From Methylobacterium sp. W2 (GTDB lineage Bacteria; Pseudomonadota; Alphaproteobacteria; Rhizobiales; Beijerinckiaceae): a DNA stretch of 64,000 bases. This document shows, in pieces, positions 63,480 through 64,000 of this stretch (positions are counted from its first letter, which is position 1; every line of letters begins with the position of its first letter). Both the position numbers and the translations under genes were made by a program. The notes beneath the pieces were generated by a model. It saw nothing but the letters and a program-made list of their open reading frames with translations, had not been told where the DNA came from and did no database searches. The stretch is from assembly GCF_020662345.1 (NCBI RefSeq), contig NZ_VMOA01000002.1, forward strand, positions 62,001 through 126,000, in the 5' to 3' direction.

Positions 63480-64000
63480 ATGTGCGCCACGCGCTTCCTC
63501 CGCGCCAGCCTCCTCGCCGCCCTCGGGGTGATTCCCGCCTCCGAGGGATTCGCGCGGCCCAAGGCCACTTCCGCCCGCTCCGCCGCCCCGGCGACGGTCA
63601 CCGTCGATTACGGCATCGCGCTCGCCGGCATCCCCATCGGCACCGCGCAGGTCTCGGGCCAGTTCGAGAGCGCACGCTACCGCATGGACGTCTCGGCCCG
63701 GCTCACCGGCCTCGTCGGTGCGGTAACCGGGGGCATGGGCTCGGCCCGCGCCAGCGGCCTCATCGCCGAGGGGCCGCAGCCGAGCGCCTTTGCCATCTCC
63801 ACCAAGACCTCGAATTCCGGCATCGCCGTGCGGATGGCGCTGGCGCGCGGCAACGTCACCCAATCGGAGGTGACGCCGCCCCTCGTCGATATGGGTGACC
63901 GGGTGCCGGTGACCCCGGCCAACAAGCGCGGCATCGTCGATCCGGCGAGCGCCCTGATGATGCCGGCGGTGAGCCGGGGCGAGCTCACCGACCAGGCCAA
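63480..64000 (+). CDS. DUF3108-family exported protein (5' part)
   Basis: The frame runs off the right end after 173 codons. The ATG at 63480 gives a signal peptide (MCATRFLRASLLAALGVIP, cleavage near GFA/RP); in-frame ATGs at 63432 and 63444 would add 12-16 residues. The mature part (ATVTVDYGIALAGIPIGTAQVSG, then MDVSARLTGLVGAVTGGMGSARASG) is the DUF3108 start, a periplasmic protein of unknown function common in Alphaproteobacteria. Confidence 0.85.
   Translation, partial: MCATRFLRASLLAALGVIPASEGFARPKATSARSAAPATVTVDYGIALAGIPIGTAQVSGQFESARYRMDVSARLTGLVGAVTGGMGSARASGLIAEGPQPSAFAISTKTSNSGIAVRMALARGNVTQSEVTPPLVDMGDRVPVTPANKRGIVDPASALMMPAVSRGELTDQA

Overview
The window is high-GC DNA from an alphaproteobacterium, most likely a Methylobacterium/Methylorubrum-type member of the Hyphomicrobiales. 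This rests on the mannose-type EIIA/HPr pair, the CobS/CobT cobaltochelatase genes, ExoF-type export proteins and the overall base composition. No rRNA, tRNA, CRISPR array, transposase or origin was recognised.

Layout. (1) 1-6443 is housekeeping: the end of a PTS EIIA gene and HPr; a truncated-looking CelD/BioF2-type acyltransferase; a CobW-family GTPase with a penicillin-binding carboxypeptidase; and a queE-queD-queC operon for 7-deazaguanine synthesis. (2) 6921-48931 is a large exopolysaccharide (EPS) locus. It holds a secreted-type beta-helix protein built from two near-identical 349-residue halves, a polyprenyl-phosphate sugar-1-phosphate transferase, a WecG/TagA glycosyltransferase, UDP-glucuronate decarboxylase, an ExoF/Wza-type export protein, a Crp/Fnr regulator, a Wzx-type flippase, a Wzc-like copolymerase, a second beta-helix protein, a second block of sugar-nucleotide genes (three epimerase/dehydrogenase genes and a DegT aminotransferase), two GT4 glycosyltransferases, an O-antigen-ligase/Wzy-type polymerase, and two NarL/LuxR-type regulators with degenerate receivers. 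Together these form a nearly complete Wzx/Wzy-dependent pathway. (3) 49071-63145 and on is housekeeping again: exonuclease-ligase-YjbQ, ArfB-BolA, a DnaJ-like protein, cobS-DUF29-cobT, a TetR-controlled pair, an AEC transporter, rpmB and the start of a DUF3108 gene.

The most unusual content lies inside the EPS locus at 21977-33845: a three-gene operon encoding a hybrid NRPS, a single-module PKS and an FkbM methyltransferase. The 1544-residue NRPS has an N-terminal formyltransferase, a remnant of a condensation domain, an adenylation domain interrupted by a complete luciferase-like FMN monooxygenase of the MupA/Atu3671 type, and a carrier domain. The adenylation pocket residues read DILQMGMIWK, close to glycine signatures. 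The PKS has the order KS-AT-KR-DH-ACP-TE. I infer an oxidised, possibly N-formylated, glycine-derived small molecule extended by one ketide unit. The operon has its own AT-rich promoter region.

Small palindromic repeats shape the region: five copies of a ~114 bp element (A), three copies of a ~80 bp element (B), and a third type inserted in frame in the DNA ligase gene. One B copy appears to supply the ribosome-binding site and GTG start codon of the polymerase gene.
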